From: NORP240 sp046047495 | GTDB taxonomy: Bacteria; Pseudomonadota; Gammaproteobacteria; Pseudomonadales; Pseudohongiellaceae | Assembly: GCA_046047495.1 (NCBI GenBank) | Contig: JBJOHV010000089.1 | Location: 33,055 to 97,054, forward strand | Direction of reading: 5' to 3' | DNA length: 64,000 bases | Shown here: positions 1 to 10,118 of the stretch, in pieces | How positions within the stretch are numbered: position 1 is the stretch's first letter | Layout: every line of letters begins with the position of its first letter | Position numbers and translations under genes: made by a program | The notes under the pieces: generated by a model | Database searches by the model: none | Seen by the model: only the letters and a program-made list of their open reading frames with translations | Told to the model about the DNA's origin: nothing

Positions 1-519
1 GAGTCCGCCGGCCAGCACCAGGGAGTCATGTCCCTGTGTCACCGCCCGCCGGGCGATGGACCAGTCGAAGGACCTGCCTGTGCCACCGGCTGCCTGGGGA
101 TCATAGGCATCCAGCAGGATGGTCGCGACACCCTGATAGGCGGCGAGACTGTCCAGGGCACTGCTGTCCTGCACCCGGATGGCCTTGAGGCGGGGCAAGG
201 GGAAGCCCTGAATGAATACAGCCGGCTCCTGGCCGTGGAACTGCAGACATTGCACCAGGCCGCTGGCCAGGATGGCATGCACCTGGGCAGGTTCCGGATT
301 GACCACCAGTCCTACCACCGTGACGAACGGTGGCAGATCCTTCAGCAAGGCGGTGATCATGGACGGTTTCACCGCCCGCGGGCTGCTGTCGTGAAAAACC
401 AGACCGATGGCATCCGCTCCCAGGCGGGCAGCCGCCAGGGCGTCCTCGTTACGGGTGATTCCACAGATTTTTATGCGGGTTCTGGGCAAGGCCGGCGCAG
501 GTCCTTCAAAGCGCTGCAT
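1..519 (-). CDS. trpF: phosphoribosylanthranilate isomerase, 3'-truncated by the window edge
   Basis: Cytosolic enzyme of tryptophan synthesis that isomerises phosphoribosylanthranilate to CdRP. The visible 173 residues contain KICGIT at 17-22 with the catalytic Cys (C19), GLVF at 39-42, LQFHG at 92-96, the catalytic Asp in LLDAYD (D137) and GGTGRSFDW after it, which covers most of the TIM barrel. The last strand and helix lie outside the window. The ATG at 519 follows the truA stop after one base, so translation is probably coupled to truA. The order fimV-truA-trpF is that of Pseudomonas, where accD comes next; that gene would lie beyond the edge. Confidence 0.95.
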   Translation of the reverse strand, partial: MQRFEGPAPALPRTRIKICGITRNEDALAAARLGADAIGLVFHDSSPRAVKPSMITALLKDLPPFVTVVGLVVNPEPAQVHAILASGLVQCLQFHGQEPAVFIQGFPLPRLKAIRVQDSSALDSLAAYQGVATILLDAYDPQAAGGTGRSFDWSIARRAVTQGHDSLVLAGGL

Positions 520-520
520 T

Positions 521-1369
521 CTAGCAAAAAAGCCCTGCCGGGCCTACCGGGGCATAGGGCTGCAGAAACAATGGCCCCAGGGGCAGCTGCGGCAGGCCAA
601 AGCGTTCAGGGTAGCTCACCTGCACCAGGTACAGGCCATCAGGAGGCGCGGTCACGCCACCGGAACTGCGGTCCCGACCGCGCAACAGCTCACCGGCCCA
701 GCCCGGCGGCTGACGCCCGCCACCGATCTCCAGCAACACCCCCACCACATTGCGCACCATGTGCTGCAAAAAGGCATTGGCCTGGATGTCCACCACGATG
801 AAGCGGTTGTGCTCGCCGACGTTGAGCCAGTGCACACAGCGGCTGGCGCTGCGGGACTGACAGCCGGCAGCCCGGAAGGCGCTGAAATCGTTTTCCCCCA
901 GCAGCAGTTGGCCGGCGGCATGCATGGCGGCCACATCCAGCCCCTGGCGCCAGTGGGTGACCTTGCCGGCCAGGATGGCGGAAGCCACCGGCGCGATCGT
1001 CAACAGGTACAGATAGCGACGTGCCACGGCGGAGAAACGGGCATGGAAGTCCTCGTCGACGGCGCGGGCCCAGACGACCCGCACCGTGTCCGGCAACTGA
1101 CTGTTGGTTCCCATCACCCAGGCCTTTTCGCCACGGTCGACCGCACAATCGAAATGGGCCACCTGGCCCGTGGCATGAACACCGCTGTCGGTGCGGCCGG
1201 CACAATGCAGACGCACGGGATGATCGGCCACTTTGGCGAGGGCCTGCTCGAGGGCAAGTTGTACGGTGGGTCGGGCGGGATCGCCCTGTAACTGCCAGCC
1301 GGCGAAGCGGCTGCCATCATATTCGACGCCGATGGCAACCCGCCGCGGAGTGCGGGGGTTACTCGGCAT
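521..1369 (-). CDS. truA: tRNA pseudouridine(38-40) synthase TruA
   Basis: Converts uridines 38-40 of the tRNA anticodon arm to pseudouridine in the cytosol. The 282-residue protein is of normal length. It carries the family signature GRTDSGVHA with the nucleophilic Asp at residue 61, YDGSRFAGWQ near residue 17, and the C-terminal NAFLQHMVRN segment that shapes the active site. Its start lies 11 bases inside the end of fimV and its stop is one base from trpF, so fimV, truA and trpF look like one transcript. Confidence 0.96.
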   Translation of the reverse strand: MPSNPRTPRRVAIGVEYDGSRFAGWQLQGDPARPTVQLALEQALAKVADHPVRLHCAGRTDSGVHATGQVAHFDCAVDRGEKAWVMGTNSQLPDTVRVVWARAVDEDFHARFSAVARRYLYLLTIAPVASAILAGKVTHWRQGLDVAAMHAAGQLLLGENDFSAFRAAGCQSRSASRCVHWLNVGEHNRFIVVDIQANAFLQHMVRNVVGVLLEIGGGRQPPGWAGELLRGRDRSSGGVTAPPDGLYLVQVSYPERFGLPQLPLGPLFLQPYAPVGPAGLFC

Positions 1370-4082
1370 CCGATTTGTTGAGGGATTCCAGCAGATCGCG
1401 GGCTTCTTTCACCTGGTCGGCATTGCCTTCCTTGATGACCTCATCCAGGATCTCGCGGGCTCCTTCCACGTCACCCATCTTCTGGTAGGCATAGGCCAGC
1501 TCCAGTTTGGTGGCGGCCTCGTCATCCATCGACAGGAAGTCCAGATCCTCTTCCAGGTCCGGCAGGCTGGAGGACGATATCGCGGTGTCCTCCTCGTCCA
1601 GGGATTCCACCGCAGTCTCGGCATCGAGCGCTTCCACGTCGTCGCCCAGGTCGAACTCCACATCGTCGAAATCATCATCGGCCGCCATGGCCATGGCGGC
1701 CTCGCCTTCCGACTCGGGTTCATGGTCTGCGGGCTCGTCCGCTGCCTCGTCATCCAGGTCGAAGTCAAAGCTCTCGACCTCCAGCTCTTCTTCGGCAGGC
1801 GCTGCCACGGGCGCGGCGGGTTCCGGCTTGCTGCTCTTGAACTCCACTGCCTCCGGTGCCGGCTCAGGCTCTGCCTCGACCTCGGTGTCGGCGGTACCCT
1901 CTTCCTCCTCTCCCAGATCGAACGTGATGGACATTTCATCGTCATTCATATCGAAGGAGTCGAGTGTGAAGTCGTCCTCGGCGGCTGCCTGGGCCGGTGC
2001 CGGGGTTACGGTGGTGACGGCGGGCCTGGCCGGCGCGGGTTCCGGGGCCGCCGGTTGCTCCGGTTCATCGGGCTCGCCCAGATCAAAATCCAGGTCTTCA
2101 AATTCACTGGCTGGGGTGCCGGCCGTCAGGGACTCGTCGTCGCTTTCCTCTTCATCCACCAGCTCATCGGGGGACTCCCCCAGATCCGCCTCATCATCCA
2201 GGGAGTCCAGATCGAAATCCACGACGGCCGCCGTCTCCTCGTCCTCCAGGTCATCCAGCGCCAGGGACTCGTCCAGACCGGACTCTTCGTAGTCCTCGTC
2301 GTCATCAAATTCGGTTGCGCCGGCAACCCTGTCGTCCTGGACATCAGGGGCGCGCTCGTCCCGGGTGTACTCGTCATATTCATCCGGCAGGCTGAGGATT
2401 TCACTCAGTTCACTGTCCAGATCCTGGGCCTTGTTGGCCTTGCCCGCCGCGACACCGGCGACTGCTGCTTTCACCGTGGACTTCGCCGCACCGGCGGCCG
2501 GTTCGTCGCTGTCCGCGGCCACCAGCTCATCCAGATCCTCGTCAAATTTCTCGGCGGAGGACTTGCCACGGCGCATCAGCAGCAATACCAGTCCCAGTAC
2601 CGCCACCACCACACCGCCGATGATGAACAGGGTGCTGCCACCCAGCAGTCCCATCAGGGTGTCCACCAGCCCGGGGCGTGCCGCCGGTTGCTGGGCTTCC
2701 ACCATCTGCGCGGCGGCGGCCTGGGCTGCGGCATCCGCCAGGGACTGCTGCAACTCCGCCAGTTGCTGGTCCTGCAGGGTGATGATCTCCATGGCAGAGG
2801 CTATCTGGGATTCCAGGTCATCCAGACGGGAGAGCAGTTCCTCCCGCTCGATGCGGGAGCGATCGATCTCCTCTTCGCGCACCGCGAGCTGGTTTTCCAG
2901 GGCGGTGATGCGGGCATCCAGTTCTGCGTTCTCGGCTTCCAGGGCTGTGCCCACGCCGCTGTCGGTGCTGTCCGCATCCTCGGCGGTCACCACACTCAGT
3001 TGACCCTGGGGCCCCTGATCCACGGCGGTCGGGCCGCTGGCGGGTGCCGCCAGGGGCTGGGCGCCCAATTGGGCGGTTTGTTGATTCTGCCGCACGACTT
3101 CCGACACGGCCTGCTGCTGATCCACCGACTGGATGGCGCTGAAATCGGGGATGCGCAACACCTGCCCGGAGCGCAGCAGGTTGATGTTGCCGCCGATGAA
3201 GGCATCGGGATTGAGACGCTGGATGGCCAGCATGGTCTGCTGCATGGACACCGAGTCATCGGGCCGTACCCGCAGGGCGATATCCCACAGGGTGTCTGCC
3301 GCCTGGGTGGTGATGGTTTCCTCGGCAGCCACCACCGGTGCAGGGGTGGGTGTGGGCACCGGGGTCGGGACAGGAGTGGGTACCGGGGTCGCCGCCGGCT
3401 GGGTACTCACCTGACTCTGGGTATCAATCTGAGGGGCCGGTGCGGCAGGGGCAGCGGGTGCCGCAGCCACCGCCTCGGGGGCCGGAGCCTGGGGAACCGG
3501 GGTGCTTTCCGGCGCAGCCGGTTGGGGTGCCGCCTGGGCCACCGGTGCCGCGGGAGGCGCAACGGCCGTGGTCTCCGGCACTACCGGGCGCGGTGCCGGT
3601 TGGGTTGCGGGTGGCTGCAGGCTGGGGCTGATGGGCTGTTGTACCGCCGGGGCCGTCACGGCGCCACCATCCTGGAATACCGGCAGGTCCAGCAGGATCG
3701 TGTGTTCGCTGAGGATGCGCCCGCTGGGCCAGCGGGTGTCCAGAATGAAGCTCAGATAGGGTTCGCGGACGATCTGGCTGGTGGTGAGCACCGCGTAAAC
3801 GCTGCCTCCGGACTGCTCGATGGAGAAGCGCATATTGGACAGGAAACTGTCCCGAGCGATGTTGAAACGTTCGAATTCCGAGGGGGATGCCAGGCTGATG
3901 GAAATCTGGTCGAGCTCGACGTTACCGATCTGCAGGATCTCGATCCGAGCCCGCAGCGGTTGATTGAGCGCGGATTCGACCGTGATGGTACCGAGACCTA
4001 AGGCATAGACCTGGGACGCCAGACACAAAAAAATCGTGCCGATCAGCACCGTTGCTTTACGTACTTTCTGCAAGATACCCAC
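1359..4082 (-). CDS. fimV: FimV/HubP-type polar inner-membrane protein with LysM domain
   Basis: Peptidoglycan-binding pole organiser; in Pseudomonas and Vibrio relatives it is needed for type IV pilus twitching and for polar placement of machinery. The 907 residues run: signal peptide at 1-27 ending before ALGLGTITVESALNQPL, the FimV N-terminal beta domain to about residue 140, a Pro/Ala/Thr linker (150-250), LysM around 258-312, a coiled coil around 370-450, one membrane helix around 475-502, a very acidic cytoplasmic region, and the conserved C-terminal TPR-like FimV domain (LELAYAYQKMGDVEGAREIL) around 860-907. The start at 4082 is GTG; an in-frame TTG at 4073 stands 8 bases after GGGAAG and is a reasonable alternative. 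Confidence 0.93.
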   Translation of the reverse strand: MGILQKVRKATVLIGTIFLCLASQVYALGLGTITVESALNQPLRARIEILQIGNVELDQISISLASPSEFERFNIARDSFLSNMRFSIEQSGGSVYAVLTTSQIVREPYLSFILDTRWPSGRILSEHTILLDLPVFQDGGAVTAPAVQQPISPSLQPPATQPAPRPVVPETTAVAPPAAPVAQAAPQPAAPESTPVPQAPAPEAVAAAPAAPAAPAPQIDTQSQVSTQPAATPVPTPVPTPVPTPTPAPVVAAEETITTQAADTLWDIALRVRPDDSVSMQQTMLAIQRLNPDAFIGGNINLLRSGQVLRIPDFSAIQSVDQQQAVSEVVRQNQQTAQLGAQPLAAPASGPTAVDQGPQGQLSVVTAEDADSTDSGVGTALEAENAELDARITALENQLAVREEEIDRSRIEREELLSRLDDLESQIASAMEIITLQDQQLAELQQSLADAAAQAAAAQMVEAQQPAARPGLVDTLMGLLGGSTLFIIGGVVVAVLGLVLLLMRRGKSSAEKFDEDLDELVAADSDEPAAGAAKSTVKAAVAGVAAGKANKAQDLDSELSEILSLPDEYDEYTRDERAPDVQDDRVAGATEFDDDEDYEESGLDESLALDDLEDEETAAVVDFDLDSLDDEADLGESPDELVDEEESDDESLTAGTPASEFEDLDFDLGEPDEPEQPAAPEPAPARPAVTTVTPAPAQAAAEDDFTLDSFDMNDDEMSITFDLGEEEEGTADTEVEAEPEPAPEAVEFKSSKPEPAAPVAAPAEEELEVESFDFDLDDEAADEPADHEPESEGEAAMAMAADDDFDDVEFDLGDDVEALDAETAVESLDEEDTAISSSSLPDLEEDLDFLSMDDEAATKLELAYAYQKMGDVEGAREILDEVIKEGNADQVKEARDLLESLNKSDAE
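3341..3390 (-). repeat. short in-frame Pro-Thr/Val repeat in fimV linker
   Basis: About three and a half imperfect 12-base units encode PTPV PTPV PTPT between the N-terminal domain and LysM, around residues 230-247. Such a stretch is a periplasmic spacer and may vary in copy number. Confidence 0.6.
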
Positions 4083-4156
4083 TTCCCGTCAAAGCGCCCC
4101 GAAACCCGCTGCAATTTTATTAAGATTGTTTCTTCACTGCGGCGGGTAAGTATTCA

Positions 4157-5176
<1,020 letters not shown>

Positions 5177-5233
5177 TACGTGTGATTTCCTCTAGATCCA
5201 GTTGAAAAAATTGAGTTTTCCCGCCCGCTTCGT

Positions 5234-5884
5234 TTACGCGCCACCCGTACCGAAGTACCAGGGTGCAGCGGCCTGCCAGCGAGCCTCGAAGTCCCAGATC
5301 GCCGCTGCATCCTGCAGGGTCACGCCGATTTCGTCCAGGCCGTTGAGCAGACAGTACTTTTTGTATTCGTCGACCGTAAAGGGAATGACTTCACCTCCCG
5401 GGGTGGTAAGGGTCTGGGCCGGCAGGTCCACCTGCAATTGATAGCCTGGCTGGGCACCCACATCCTCGAATAATTTATCAACAATTTCTTTATCTAAAAC
5501 AATGGGTAATATTCCATTTTTGAAGCAATTATTAAAGAAAATATCCGCGTAGCTGGGAGCGATGATGACCCGGAAGCCATAATCGTCCAGGGCCCAGGGG
5601 GCATGCTCGCGGCTGGAACCGCAACCGAAATTCTCCCGCGCCAGCAGCACGCTGGCCCCGGCATAGCGGGGCTGATTGAGGACGAAATCCGGGTTCAGGG
5701 GGCGACGGCTGTTGTCGGCATCGGGCTCCCCCTTGTCCAGGTAGCGGTGTTCGTCGAACAGGTTCACGCCAAACCCGCTGCGCTTGATGGACTTCAGGAA
5801 CTGCTTGGGGATGATGAAGTCCGTGTCCACATTGGCGCGGTCCAGGGGCATGACGATGCCCTTCAGGGTCGAAAATTGTTTCAT
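5234..5884 (-). CDS. leuD: 3-isopropylmalate dehydratase small subunit
   Basis: Small subunit of the leucine-pathway isomerase that interconverts 2- and 3-isopropylmalate, working as a heterodimer with LeuC in the cytosol. The start chosen is the ATG at 5884, giving 216 residues that begin MKQFSTLKGIVMPLDRANVD; an upstream in-frame extension is only the overlap with leuC. Typical motifs are DTDFIIPKQFL and the swivel-domain GCGSSREHAPWAL. The ATG overlaps the leuC stop in an ATGA junction, which fixes the start. Confidence 0.96.
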   Translation of the reverse strand: MKQFSTLKGIVMPLDRANVDTDFIIPKQFLKSIKRSGFGVNLFDEHRYLDKGEPDADNSRRPLNPDFVLNQPRYAGASVLLARENFGCGSSREHAPWALDDYGFRVIIAPSYADIFFNNCFKNGILPIVLDKEIVDKLFEDVGAQPGYQLQVDLPAQTLTTPGGEVIPFTVDEYKKYCLLNGLDEIGVTLQDAAAIWDFEARWQAAAPWYFGTGGA

Positions 5885-7302
5885 TGCACATCCCTCACAT
5901 CGACAAAATGGCCGGCAATGGCGGCGGCTGCAGCCATGGCGGGGCTGACCAGATGGGTGCGGCCGCCAAACCCCTGCCGCCCCTCGAAGTTGCGGTTGGA
6001 GGTGGAGGCGCAGTGCTTGCCCGGGGGCAGCTGATCGGCGTTCATGGCCAGACACATTGAGCAGCCCGGTTCACGCCACTCCATGCCGGCGGCCGTGAAG
6101 ATGCGGTCCAGGCCTTCGGCCTCCGCCTGCTGCTTCACCAGCCCGGACCCGGGCACCACCATGGCCAGCTCTATCGAATCGGCCACCCGCTTGCCGGCCA
6201 CCACCTTGGCGGCTTCCCGCAGGTCTTCGATGCGGGAGTTGGTGCAGGAGCCGATGAACACATAATCCAGGCGGATGTCCCGGATCGCCGTACCCGGCTG
6301 CAAGCCCATGTATTTCAAGGCTTGTTTGATACTTTCCCGGCGGGTCGGATTGGTCTCCGCAGCGGGATCGGGGATGGCGCCGCTGATGGGGGCCACCATC
6401 TCCGGCGAGGTGCCCCAGGTTACCTGAGGTTCGATGGTGGCGGCATCCAGGTCCACCACCCGGTCGAACACCGCATCCGGGTCGGACACCAGCTGCCGCC
6501 AGGCCACAACGGCCCGCTCCCACAGCTCACCGGCGGGTGCCATGGGACGGCCCTTCAGGTAATCGATGGTGGTCTGGTCCACGGCGATGAGTCCGGCCCG
6601 GGCACCGGCTTCGATGGCCATGTTGCAGACCGTCATGCGCCCCTCGATGGACAGGCTGCGGATGGCATCGCCGCCGAACTCGATGGTATAGCCGGTGCCG
6701 CCGGCGGTGCCGATGTGGCCGATGATGGCCAGCACGATGTCCTTGGCGGTCACCCCGGGATTGAGGATGCCGTTCACCCGGATCAGCATGTTCTTCGCCT
6801 TCTTCTGCAACAGGCATTGGGTGGCCAGCACATGCTCCACCTCCGAGGTGCCGATACCGTGGGCCAGGGCGCCCAGGGCACCGTGGGTGGAGGTATGGGA
6901 GTCACCGCAGACGATGGTCATGCCCGGCAGGGTGACGCCCTGCTCCGGCCCCACCACGTGGACGATGCCCTGACGCAGGTCGTTCATGTCCAGCTCCAGG
7001 ATGCCGAATTCCCGGCAGTTCTCATCCAGGGTCTTTACCTGCAGGCGTGACACCGGGTCCTTGATGCCGTCAAGGCCGCGGCTGCGCTCCGCCTTGGTGG
7101 TGGGAATATTGTGGTCCGGGGTTGCCAGATTGGCGGCCGCCCGCCAGGGCTTGCGACCCGCCAGCCGCAGGCCTTCGAACGCCTGGGGCGAGGTCACCTC
7201 GTGAATCAGTTGCCGGTCGATGTAGATCAGGGCGGTGCCGTCGTCCCGCTGGGTTACAAGGTGGGCATCCCAGATCTTGTCGTACAAGGTTTTGCCAGTC
7301 AT
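5881..7302 (-). CDS. leuC: 3-isopropylmalate dehydratase large subunit
   Basis: Aconitase-family large subunit that holds the catalytic 4Fe-4S cluster. The start at 7302 (MTGKTLYDKIWDAHLV) gives 473 residues, the family length, and is preceded by GGAAG at good spacing; a longer reading frame upstream has no family similarity. The cluster cysteines are seen in FIGSCTNSR and in GCSMCLAMN; GDSHTSTHGA and the R/DH substrate residues are present. It is followed by leuD with a 4-base overlap. No leucine-rich leader peptide or attenuator was seen in the 67 bases upstream. Confidence 0.96.
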   Translation of the reverse strand: MTGKTLYDKIWDAHLVTQRDDGTALIYIDRQLIHEVTSPQAFEGLRLAGRKPWRAAANLATPDHNIPTTKAERSRGLDGIKDPVSRLQVKTLDENCREFGILELDMNDLRQGIVHVVGPEQGVTLPGMTIVCGDSHTSTHGALGALAHGIGTSEVEHVLATQCLLQKKAKNMLIRVNGILNPGVTAKDIVLAIIGHIGTAGGTGYTIEFGGDAIRSLSIEGRMTVCNMAIEAGARAGLIAVDQTTIDYLKGRPMAPAGELWERAVVAWRQLVSDPDAVFDRVVDLDAATIEPQVTWGTSPEMVAPISGAIPDPAAETNPTRRESIKQALKYMGLQPGTAIRDIRLDYVFIGSCTNSRIEDLREAAKVVAGKRVADSIELAMVVPGSGLVKQQAEAEGLDRIFTAAGMEWREPGCSMCLAMNADQLPPGKHCASTSNRNFEGRQGFGGRTHLVSPAMAAAAAIAGHFVDVRDVQ

Positions 7303-7369
7303 GTTCACTTCCTGCCTGCTGGGGCCGTATCCGCTGATCATGCCAGGGATCCGGCGACGATAAATGATT

Positions 7370-8479
7370 TCAGGTGGCGCTGCCGGGCGGCGTATTAAAA
7401 GGGACACCCGGGCGCCCGCTGGCACCGTTCTGGGCCAGGTCCCGCAGATAATGGTCCATCAGTACCAGGGCCATCATGGCCTCGGCGATGGGTGTGGCCC
7501 GGATGCCCACACAGGGATCGTGACGCCCGGTGGTGATCACCTCCACCGCATTGCCGTGGACATCGATGGAGCGGCCAGGAATGCGAATACTCGACGTGGG
7601 CTTGAGGGCGATGTGGGCCACGATATCCTGACCGCTGGATATACCACCCAGAATGCCACCGGCATGGTTGGACAGGAATCCCCCGGTCGTAATCTCGTCC
7701 CGGTGTTCAGACCCCTTCTGCTCCACCACGTCGAAGCCGTCGCCGATCTCCACGGCCTTGACCGCATTGATCCCCATCAGGGCGCCGGCCAGATCGGCGT
7801 CCAGCTTGTCGAACACCGGCTCGCCCAGACCGGCGGGCACGCCACGGGCCATGACGGTAATTTTGGCACCGATGGAATTGCCCTCCTTGTTGAGGGCCGT
7901 CATGTAGTCTTCCAGCAATGGCACCTTGGCCGGGTCCGGGCAAAAGAACGGATTGCGGTGCACCTGATCCAGATCGATCACCTCGGCCTTGATGGGACCC
8001 AGCTGACTCAGATAACCCTGTATCGTGATACCACAGGTCTGCTGCAGGTATTTGCGGGCGATGGCGCCGGCCGCCACCCGCATCGCGGTTTCCCGGGCCG
8101 AGGAGCGACCACCTCCGCGATAATCCCTGACTCCGTATTTACGCCAGTAGGTGTAATCCGCGTGGGCCGGACGGAACTGGTCCTTGATCTTGCTGTAGTC
8201 CTTGGAGCGCTGGTCCGTGTTTTCGATCAACAGGCCGATGGGGGTGCCGGTGGTCACACCCTCGAACACCCCGGACAGGATCTTCACCTCGTCCCCTTCC
8301 CGCCGCTGGGTGGTGAAGCGGGAGGTGCCCGGCTTGCGGCGATCCAGATCCTGCTGGATGTCGGCTTCGCTGAGGGGCAGGCCCGGGGGACAGCCATCCA
8401 CGATGCAGCCGAGGGCCGGCCCATGGCTTTCGCCAAAGCTGGTCACGGTGAATATCCTGCCGAAGTGATTGCCTGCCAT
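7370..8479 (-). CDS. aroC: chorismate synthase
   Basis: Reduced-FMN-dependent 1,4-elimination of phosphate from EPSP to give chorismate, the last shikimate step. The 369-residue protein begins MAGNHFGRIFTVTSFGESHG with the family His in FGESHG. It also has RPAHADYTY, the flavin-loop RGGGRSSARET and the C-terminal DPCVGIRATPIAEAM block. It follows prmB on the same strand, the order found in enterobacteria and pseudomonads. No good Shine-Dalgarno sequence is seen before the ATG, which suggests read-through from prmB. Confidence 0.97.
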   Translation of the reverse strand: MAGNHFGRIFTVTSFGESHGPALGCIVDGCPPGLPLSEADIQQDLDRRKPGTSRFTTQRREGDEVKILSGVFEGVTTGTPIGLLIENTDQRSKDYSKIKDQFRPAHADYTYWRKYGVRDYRGGGRSSARETAMRVAAGAIARKYLQQTCGITIQGYLSQLGPIKAEVIDLDQVHRNPFFCPDPAKVPLLEDYMTALNKEGNSIGAKITVMARGVPAGLGEPVFDKLDADLAGALMGINAVKAVEIGDGFDVVEQKGSEHRDEITTGGFLSNHAGGILGGISSGQDIVAHIALKPTSSIRIPGRSIDVHGNAVEVITTGRHDPCVGIRATPIAEAMMALVLMDHYLRDLAQNGASGRPGVPFNTPPGSAT

Positions 8480-8542
8480 GAAGCGCCCGGGCTAACTGTG
8501 GTTGGTCGGAAACGGGGGGCCGTAAAGGGGGTGGATTGTACA

Positions 8543-9436
8543 CTAAATGAAACGGTGCCTGTACTTGAGCAGGGTGGCCCGATCCATGGCCAGCACACCC
8601 TCCCCGCCCCGCTCGAAGTCCAGCCACAGGAACGGCACGTCGGGCAGCAGCCGCTGCAGGGCTTCATCGGACAAACCCACTTCCATCACCAGTGTTCCCT
8701 GTGGGCTCAGATGGTCTGCCGCAGACGCCAGAATCCGCAGGGGAATCTCCAGGCCCTCCCGCGCCGACACCAGCCCCAGGACGGGTTCGTGCCGGTACTC
8801 GGCGGGCAGGGCCGCCACATCGGCAGCCGCAACATAGGGTGGATTGCTGACGATCAGATCGTAACGGTCCGGCAGCGCGTCAAACAGGTCGGAGGTGATG
8901 GTGTGAACCCGCCCGCCCAGGCCATGCAGTGCAATGTTCTCGGCTGCCAGCGCCAGGGCAGGCTTGGAGATGTCCGCCAGATCCACCCGGGCAGCGGGAA
9001 ACACCAGGGCGCAGGCAATGCCGATGCAGCCGCTGCCGGTGCACAGATCGAGGATGCGCCGCGGCGGTTCCTGCAGCAGTGGCTCGAAGCGGTGCTCGAT
9101 GAGTTCTCCAATGGGTGAGCGGGGAATCAGGGCGCGCTCGTCAACTCGGAAACGCTGGCCGGCGAACCAGGCCTGTCCCACCAGATAGGCCACCGGCACA
9201 TGATCAATGATGCGGGTCCTGGCCCGTTGCTCCAGGAGCGCCAGTTCGGAGGCCGTCAGGGGCCGCTCCAGCTGTGCCGGGTCGCCGTCAAAATCCAGAC
9301 CCAGGGTGCAGAACACCAGATAGCTGGCCTCGTCCCGGGGATTGTCGGTGCCGTGACCGTAGCTCAGTTCCGCCGCCGCGAAACGCCGCGCCAGGTCCTC
9401 CAGATAAGCCCCAATGGTCAGGTTGTCGTTAAGCAC
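8543..9436 (-). CDS. prmB: ribosomal protein uL3 N5-glutamine methyltransferase
   Basis: SAM-dependent methylation of a glutamine in ribosomal protein L3, a HemK/PrmC relative. The 297-residue protein has the SAM-binding loop LDLCTGSGCIGIA and the catalytic NPPYV motif that contacts the glutamine amide. Its N-terminal helical domain (LTIGAYLEDLARRFAAAEL) and the position before aroC distinguish PrmB from PrmC. The start is GTG at 9436, with AGGA seven bases upstream. It is divergent from folE across 61 bases. Confidence 0.93.
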   Translation of the reverse strand: MLNDNLTIGAYLEDLARRFAAAELSYGHGTDNPRDEASYLVFCTLGLDFDGDPAQLERPLTASELALLEQRARTRIIDHVPVAYLVGQAWFAGQRFRVDERALIPRSPIGELIEHRFEPLLQEPPRRILDLCTGSGCIGIACALVFPAARVDLADISKPALALAAENIALHGLGGRVHTITSDLFDALPDRYDLIVSNPPYVAAADVAALPAEYRHEPVLGLVSAREGLEIPLRILASAADHLSPQGTLVMEVGLSDEALQRLLPDVPFLWLDFERGGEGVLAMDRATLLKYRHRFI

Positions 9437-9439
9437 TTC

Positions 9440-9468
9440 TTGATCCTGTTGAAATCGTTTACCATCAT
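9440..9468 (+). promoter_or_regulatory. possible sigma-70 promoter of folE
   Basis: TTGATC and CATCAT stand 17 bases apart, each matching four of six consensus positions, 30 bases before the folE start in the short prmB-folE divergent gap. Weak match, recorded because the gap is only 61 bases. Confidence 0.25.
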
Positions 9469-9497
9469 GCCCGCCTGCTCACACCGGTGGAACCGCG

Positions 9498-10097
9498 ATG
9501 CCCTCGAATCCCTCGTCCAAAACGTCTGCGCTGTCCCCCGCTGCGCGCTCCGCCATGCAGGATGCCTACCAGCGCATCATCGAACAGATTGGCGAGAACC
9601 CTGCCCGCCCGGGCCTGGTGGACACGCCGCGACGCGCCGCCAGTGCCATGGAATTCCTGATGCAGGGCTATCAGACCAACATCGACGAAGTCATCAACGG
9701 CGCCCTGTTCCCCTCCGATTCCGATGAAATGGTAATCGTCAAGAACATCGAGCTGTACTCCATGTGCGAACATCACCTGCTGCCTTTTATCGGCAAGTGC
9801 CACGTGGCCTATATACCCAGAGGGAAAGTGATAGGTCTTTCCAAGATAGCCCGCATCGTCGACATGTTCGCCAGACGCCTGCAGATCCAGGAAAACCTCA
9901 CCAATGAGATTGCCACTGCCATCATCGATCAGACTCATGGCGCGGGAGCGGCGGTGATCATCGAGGCACAGCACATGTGCATGATGATGCGTGGCGTGGA
10001 GAAGCAGAACTCGGTGATGACCACATCCTGCATGCTGGGTGCCTTCCGCAACAATCAATCGACCCGCAACGAATTCCTGTCCCTGATCAACAACTGA
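9498..10097 (+). CDS. folE: GTP cyclohydrolase I
   Basis: Zn-dependent conversion of GTP to 7,8-dihydroneopterin triphosphate, the entry to tetrahydrofolate (and possibly queuosine) synthesis. The 199 residues include the zinc ligands in YSMCEHHLLPF (C90, H93) and C161 in HMCMMMRG, plus the GTP-binding LSKIARIVDMFARRLQIQE block. This is type IA, the zinc form. It is the only plus-strand gene in the first 30 kb and stands alone; the next gene converges on it after 21 bases. Confidence 0.97.
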   Translation: MPSNPSSKTSALSPAARSAMQDAYQRIIEQIGENPARPGLVDTPRRAASAMEFLMQGYQTNIDEVINGALFPSDSDEMVIVKNIELYSMCEHHLLPFIGKCHVAYIPRGKVIGLSKIARIVDMFARRLQIQENLTNEIATAIIDQTHGAGAAVIIEAQHMCMMMRGVEKQNSVMTTSCMLGAFRNNQSTRNEFLSLINN

Positions 10098-10118
10098 GCC
10101 GTTGCCGACCTCGCCGGA

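Noticed and set aside
1233..4001. Very long open frame antisense to fimV, Gly/Arg/Leu/His-rich
   Set aside because: GC-rich shadow of the acidic fimV coding strand; no family motif, and fimV is certain.
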